From NCBI RefSeq assembly GCF_039536205.1, contig NZ_BAAAYL010000001.1:2356001-2420000 (forward strand): a DNA stretch of 64,000 nucleotides, written 5' to 3'. The stretch comes from Streptomyces sannanensis. Its GTDB lineage: Bacteria > Actinomycetota > Actinomycetes > Streptomycetales > Streptomycetaceae. A model generated the notes under the pieces. It searched no databases. It saw only the letters and a program-made list of their open reading frames with translations, and had not been told where the DNA came from. The translations under genes and the position numbers were made by a program. Below, one piece after another: positions 60,226 to 64,000 of this stretch; within the stretch, counting starts at the first letter, position 1, and each line of letters begins with the position of its first letter.

Positions 60226-61377
60226 CTAGCCTTCGCGGCAGAGGAGCAGCAGCGCCCGGTCGTCGTTGACGTCCTTCGCGACCGCCTCGATCAGGTGCCA
60301 GGCCGCGCCCTCGAAGCCGGAGGCGACATAGCGGTCGGCCTCGCCCGTCAGCCGGTCGATGCCCTCGCTGATCTCCCGGTCGGAGGTCTCGACCAGGCCG
60401 TCCGTGAAGAGCATCAGCACATCGCCGGGCCGGAGTGTGCCCTTGACCGGGTGAAATTCGGCGGCGTCGTAGACGCCCAGCAGCGGGCCCTCGGCCACCT
60501 TCTCCTCCCAGCGGCCGCTGCCCGCGTTCAGCTGCAAGGCCGGCAGATGGCCGGCCGAGAGCAGTTCGTAGTCGCCGGAGTCCAGGTCGAGCACGAGATG
60601 GACGGAGGTGGCGAAGCCCTCGTCCCAGTCCTGGCGCAGGAGGTAGCCGTTGGCGGCGGGGAGGAATCCGTGCGGGGGCAGGGAGCCGAGGAGTCCGCCG
60701 AAGGCTCCGGAGAGCAGCAGTGCCCGCGAGCCCGCGTCCATGCCCTTGCCCGACACATCGGTCAGGACGACCTCGAGGGTCCGCCCGCCGTTGGTGCGGG
60801 CCGCGACCACGAAGTCGCCGGAGAAGGACTGGCCGCCGGCCGGCCGCAGGGCCATCTCGTGGTGCCAGCCGCGGGGGAGCCTGGGCAGGGCGCTCTGCAC
60901 CCTGATGCGTTCGCGGAGGTCGAAGAGCATGGTGCCGCCGCGCCGCCACGGCACCCCGACCCTGGCCCGGAACTGGGCGATCAGCAGCCCGAAGAAGCCG
61001 CAGGCCGCGACGACGAGCACGGTGCCCGGTGTGACGGCCGCGCCGGCCGGGCCGGGGATGTCCTGGCCGAGCTGGACCGATTCGACGAGGAGGGCGACGG
61101 CGGAGGCGGCGTACAGGCCCAGCAGGCTGGCGGGCCGCAGCAGCAGTCCGCCGGCGACGATGGGCAGGACCAGCGCGGCCGGGGAGCACCACTCCGGCAT
61201 GGCGACGGTGCCGCAGGCGAGGGCGGGGACGGTGAGCATCAGGCCGACGAGGGCCAGCCAGTCGGAGCCGTCGCCGCGGAAGTAGTCGACGGCGGATTTG
61301 CGCAGCGCTGTACGGGCCCGGTGCATCGTTTTGTGCATCCGGGCCGTGAACGAATCTGCTCGCGCATTTCTTGCCAT
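60226..61377 (-). CDS. Membrane PP2C/SpoIIE-type serine phosphatase
   Basis: 383 residues. A basic N-terminus and four to five membrane helices (WLALVGLMLTVPALACGTV, CSPAALVLPIVAGGLLL, VTPGTVLVVAACGFFGLLI) are followed by a cytoplasmic PP2C domain: GGQSFSGDFVVAARTNGGR, VVLTDVSGKGMDAGSRALL with two metal-binding Asp, LLSAGHLPALQL, and MLFTDGLVETSDREISEGI. Such enzymes dephosphorylate anti-sigma antagonists in streptomycetes. ATG 61377 was chosen; it fits the basic N-terminus. Confidence 0.92.
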   Translation of the reverse strand: MARNARADSFTARMHKTMHRARTALRKSAVDYFRGDGSDWLALVGLMLTVPALACGTVAMPEWCSPAALVLPIVAGGLLLRPASLLGLYAASAVALLVESVQLGQDIPGPAGAAVTPGTVLVVAACGFFGLLIAQFRARVGVPWRRGGTMLFDLRERIRVQSALPRLPRGWHHEMALRPAGGQSFSGDFVVAARTNGGRTLEVVLTDVSGKGMDAGSRALLLSGAFGGLLGSLPPHGFLPAANGYLLRQDWDEGFATSVHLVLDLDSGDYELLSAGHLPALQLNAGSGRWEEKVAEGPLLGVYDAAEFHPVKGTLRPGDVLMLFTDGLVETSDREISEGIDRLTGEADRYVASGFEGAAWHLIEAVAKDVNDDRALLLLCREG

Positions 61378-61498
61378 CGGCAAGGACCCTATCCAGGCGT
61401 GGCGGTGCTCCGCAGGGGGACCCCGTGACAATGCGTTCGAAATCGGGTCGCTCGGATGACGGACCCTTGATGGTCATGCCGTATGACTACGGCTTCGG

Positions 61499-62696
61499 GT
61501 GTTGAGACCGGCCGAGTGGGACACGTGGTACGCGGCGCTGGAGCGCGCGTTCGGCGGGGTGCCGGAGGCTCCGGAGGAGCGTGAGCTGTGGCGGGCGCTG
61601 ACCGAGCACGAACGCTCCATCGGGCTGTGGGACGGCGAGGACTGCGTCGGCACGACCGGGGCGTTCGGCTTCCGGCTGACGGTGCCGGGCGGCGGGCTCG
61701 TACCCGCGGCCGGAGTGACGCGGCCACGCACCGGCGGCGCGGACTGCTCACCGCCATGATGCGGCGCCAGCTCGACGACGTACGGGCGTGGGGCGAACCG
61801 CTGGCCGTCCTGACCGCCTCGGAGCCGGAGATCTACGGACGCTTCGGCTACGGCATCGCGACGCAGCAGCTGGCGGCGGACATCGACACCGCGCGGGTGC
61901 GGCTGTCGGTGCCCGAGGGGACGGACGCGGTTCGGCTGCGTTTCGTGGCGCCCGCGGACGTACGGGACGAGTGCGAGGCCGTGTACGCCCGGAAGGTGCC
62001 CGGGCGGCCCGGGATGACGGCCCGCAGGCCCGGCTGGGAGCGGCTGCCGCTGCTCGATCCGCCGGGGGACGGGAGGGCGCCTCGCCGCTGCAGTGCGTGG
62101 TCGCCGAGCGGGACGGGGAGACGGTCGGCTACGCCCGTTTCCCCAACAAGCCCGAGTGGGACGCGAGCGGTTCCAGGGGCACGATCGTGCTGCGTGATCT
62201 GGAGGCGCTCGACCCGGCCGCGTACGCGGCGCTGTGGCGGTTCCTCTTAGGCATCGACCTGACGTCGACGATCCAGGTCCGCAACCGGCCGACCGATGAC
62301 CCGTGGCAGTGGATGGTGTCCGACATCCGGCGGTGCGGTATCCGGCTGCGGGATTCGCTGCACGTACGTCTGGTGGACCTGGGCGCCGCGCTGGAAGCCC
62401 GCACGTACGCCGTGCCCGTGGACGTCGTCCTGGAGGTCGAGGACGATTTCTGCCCCTGGAACCAGGGGCGCTGGCGGCTGACCGGCGACGGCAAGGGGGC
62501 GTCCTGCGAGCGGACCGAGGGCGAGGCCGATCTCGCGCTCTCCGTACGGGAGCTGGGCGCCGCCTACCTGGGCGGGGTCTCGCTGTCGGCGCTGGCCGGC
62601 GCCGGGCGGGTGCGGGAGCTGCGCCAGGGGGCGCTGGCGGAGGCCTCGGCGGCCTTCGGCTCGGATCTCGCTCCGTGGCTGCCGCACGGTTTCTAG
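61499..62696 (+). pseudogene. Frameshifted Eis-like GNAT acetyltransferase
   Basis: Three consecutive reading frames together give one protein of about 400 residues. Frame 1 runs VLRPAEWDTWYAALERAFGG to PAAGVTR; frame 2 THRRRGLLTAMMRRQLDDVR (acetyl-CoA loop) to LPLLDPPGDG; frame 3 VVAERDGETVGYARFPNKPE to the Eis C-terminal (sterol-carrier-like) domain ending FGSDLAPWLPHGF. Shifts lie near 61722 and 62087. A possible third shift near the start would join ATG 61483. It is either a pseudogene or carries sequencing errors in G+C runs. Its TAG stop is inside the palindromic element at 62693. Confidence 0.8.
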
Positions 62697-62819
62697 TGCT
62701 GTGACCGGGAGGGTTCACCGGCTCGCGACGCTCCCCCAGCTACCTCCCCCAGCTACCGCTGGGGGAGGTAGCTGGGGAGCCGCGAGCCACCCGGCGAACC
62801 TTCCCGGCCACAGCACTAG
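62693..62819. repeat. MITE-like palindromic element supplying two stop codons
   Basis: 127 bp. Ends CTAGTGCTGTGACCGGGAGG and, inverted, CTAGTGCTGTGGCCGGGAAG. The centre (GCTCCCCCAGCTACCTCCCC, then CTACCGCTGGGGGAGGTAGC) forms a hairpin. The left CTAG provides the TAG stop of the GNAT frame and the right CTAG the TAG stop of nei. It shares its ends with 9780-9982. Confidence 0.8.
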
Positions 62820-63649
62820 GCGTGGATTTCCACGTGCCCTGAGGTGCCCTGGCAGGAGGGGCACCAGAAGAGGTTGCGGGCGGCGAGACCGGCGGTGCGG
62901 ATCTCGCCGCCACAGATGTGGCAGGGCATGTTGGCCCTGCGATAGACGTACACCTCGCCGCCGTGGTCGTCGACGCGCGGCGGGCGGCCCATCGCCTCCG
63001 GGGTGTGCTCGGGGCGGACCGTGTCGATCCGGTTGTTCCGCACCCCCTCGCGCATCAGGGCGACGAGATCGGCCCAGATGGCGTCCCACGCCTTCTCGGT
63101 GAGGTCCTTCCCGGGAAGATAGGGGTCGATTCCGTGCCGGAACAGCACCTCGGCCCGGTAGACGTTGCCGACGCCCGCGATGACCTTCTGGTCCATGAGG
63201 AGCGCGGCGATCGTGGTACGGCTCCGGGAGATCCGCTGCCATGCCTTGCCCGGGTCGTCGTTCCGGCGGAGCGGGTCCGGGCCGAGGCGGTCGTGTATGG
63301 CCTGCTTCTCGGCCTCGGTGATCAGCGCGCAGGTCGTCGGGCCGCGCAGGTCGGCGTAGTGATCGTCGTTCGCAATGCGCAGGCGCACGGTGTCCGTGGC
63401 GGGCGGGGCGGTGGCGGCGCCGAAGCCGAGCTTGCCGAAGAGCCCGAGATGGATGTGGACCCAGCCGTCCCGGTCGAAGCCCAGGAACAGGTGCTTGCCG
63501 TGCGCGTCCACGCCGTCCAGCACGGAGCCGTCGAGCAGCGCCGCGCTGCCGGAGAACCTGCCCTGCGGGCTGCTGACCCGCACCCGCCGGCCGGCGAAGC
63601 GGTCGAGGTGGTCCTCGGCGAGCCGGTGGATGGTGTGCCCTTCGGGCAT
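62816..63649 (-). CDS. nei: Fpg/Nei family DNA glycosylase (endonuclease VIII-like)
   Basis: 277 residues. Catalytic N-terminus PEGHTIHRLAEDH (Pro2 nucleophile, Glu3), conserved Lys in ALLDGSVLDGVDAHGKHLFL, H2TH motif IAALLMDQKVIAGVGNVYRAEVLF, and C-terminal zinc finger CHICGG...CPSCQG. It removes oxidised pyrimidines and related lesions. PEGHTIHR rather than PELPEVE marks the Nei branch. Its TAG stop is inside the palindromic element. Confidence 0.93.
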   Translation of the reverse strand: MPEGHTIHRLAEDHLDRFAGRRVRVSSPQGRFSGSAALLDGSVLDGVDAHGKHLFLGFDRDGWVHIHLGLFGKLGFGAATAPPATDTVRLRIANDDHYADLRGPTTCALITEAEKQAIHDRLGPDPLRRNDDPGKAWQRISRSRTTIAALLMDQKVIAGVGNVYRAEVLFRHGIDPYLPGKDLTEKAWDAIWADLVALMREGVRNNRIDTVRPEHTPEAMGRPPRVDDHGGEVYVYRRANMPCHICGGEIRTAGLAARNLFWCPSCQGTSGHVEIHA

Positions 63650-63721
63650 GGGTGCGGTTCTCCTGCGATGCGCGCTTCGGGGTCCGGGCCCCGGGGGCGT
63701 GCCCCGGGCCCTGGCCGAGTG

Positions 63722-64000
63722 TCAGTCCTGCTGGGGGTGGTGGGCCGGGATAGGGGGCATGGTGCCCTCGGTCTCGTACGCCGAGAGCATCTCGATGCGG
63801 CGGGTGTGGCGCTCGTCACCCGAGTACGGCGTCTTCAGGAAGATCTCGACGAAGGTCGTCGCCTCGTCCCGGCTGTGCATGCGGGCGCCGACCGCCACCA
63901 CGTTGGCGTTGTTGTGCTCACGGCCGAGGGCGGCCGTCTGCTCGCTCCAGGCCAGCGCTGCCCGGACACCCTTGACCTTGTTGGCGGCGATCTGCTCGCC
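63722..64000 (-). CDS. rpiB: Ribose-5-phosphate isomerase B, 5' end outside window
   Basis: The visible 92 C-terminal residues include AANKVKGVRAALAWSEQTAA, LGREHNNANVVAVGARMHSR and TTFVEIFLKTPYSGDERHTR, the RpiB/LacAB signature. RpiB interconverts ribulose-5-phosphate and ribose-5-phosphate in the pentose phosphate pathway. The tail ends PPIPAHHPQQD. It lies 72 bp upstream of nei on the same strand. The start is outside the window. Confidence 0.92.
   Translation of the reverse strand, partial: GEQIAANKVKGVRAALAWSEQTAALGREHNNANVVAVGARMHSRDEATTFVEIFLKTPYSGDERHTRRIEMLSAYETEGTMPPIPAHHPQQD

Overview
The window is high-G+C actinobacterial chromosome. Gene content and order (obgE, rpmA, rplU, rne, mreBCD-mrdA-rodA, ndk, folC, valS, clpX, clpP2-clpP1, tig, then nei and rpiB) indicate Streptomyces or a very close relative. 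Most housekeeping genes lie on the minus strand, many start with GTG, and many neighbours are translationally coupled by ATGA or GTGA overlaps.

Region 1 (1-1672) holds obgE (cut by the window edge), rpmA and rplU. Region 2 (about 2000-26600) is a roughly 25 kb cell-surface glycan island lying between rplU and rne. It encodes every step expected for a UDP-2,3-diacetamido-2,3-dideoxy-mannuronic acid type sugar nucleotide (WbpA/B/E/D/I-like enzymes). It also has galU, a GT2 glycosyltransferase, five intact GT4-type glycosyltransferases, an O-acyltransferase and a polytopic glycosyltransferase-like membrane protein. The island contains a large direct segmental duplication: copy A at about 3960-9290 and copy B at about 10665-19400. 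The two copies have decayed in a complementary way. A keeps the acyltransferase but has lost the large GT4 and the epimerase; B keeps the large GT4 and the epimerase but has lost the acyltransferase. Near-identical patches inside otherwise diverged copies point to gene conversion. A group II (class C type) intron with an intact-looking reverse transcriptase sits directly behind a terminator hairpin in copy B.

Region 3 (26980-45307) holds a very long RNase E/G with arginine-rich repeats, the two separated halves of a TIGR03960/DUF2344 system, a repetitive membrane protein, a GOLPH3-like protein, a CYTH-CHAD protein, and the elongasome operon mreB-mreC-mreD-mrdA-rodA, preceded by ndk. Region 4 (45380-56256) holds a two-repeat CRISPR-like relic, folC, valS, a secreted or membrane-anchored orphan, clpX, the clpP1P2 operon with a ClgR-type operator, tig, and tRNA-Pro and tRNA-Gly. 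Region 5 (56257-64000) is a small-gene accessory patch: PRC-barrel protein, short membrane proteins, an orphan gvpK-gvpG pair, a SUKH-HD coupled pair and a PP2C phosphatase. It is followed by a frameshifted GNAT gene, a MITE-like palindromic element, nei and the 3' part of rpiB.

As a system, the island enzymes would make and assemble an acidic diamino-uronate wall polymer (teichuronic-acid-like). This is inferred from gene families; no product can be read from the sequence. Lipid carrier loading, polymerisation, export and attachment genes are not obvious in the window and would have to lie elsewhere.
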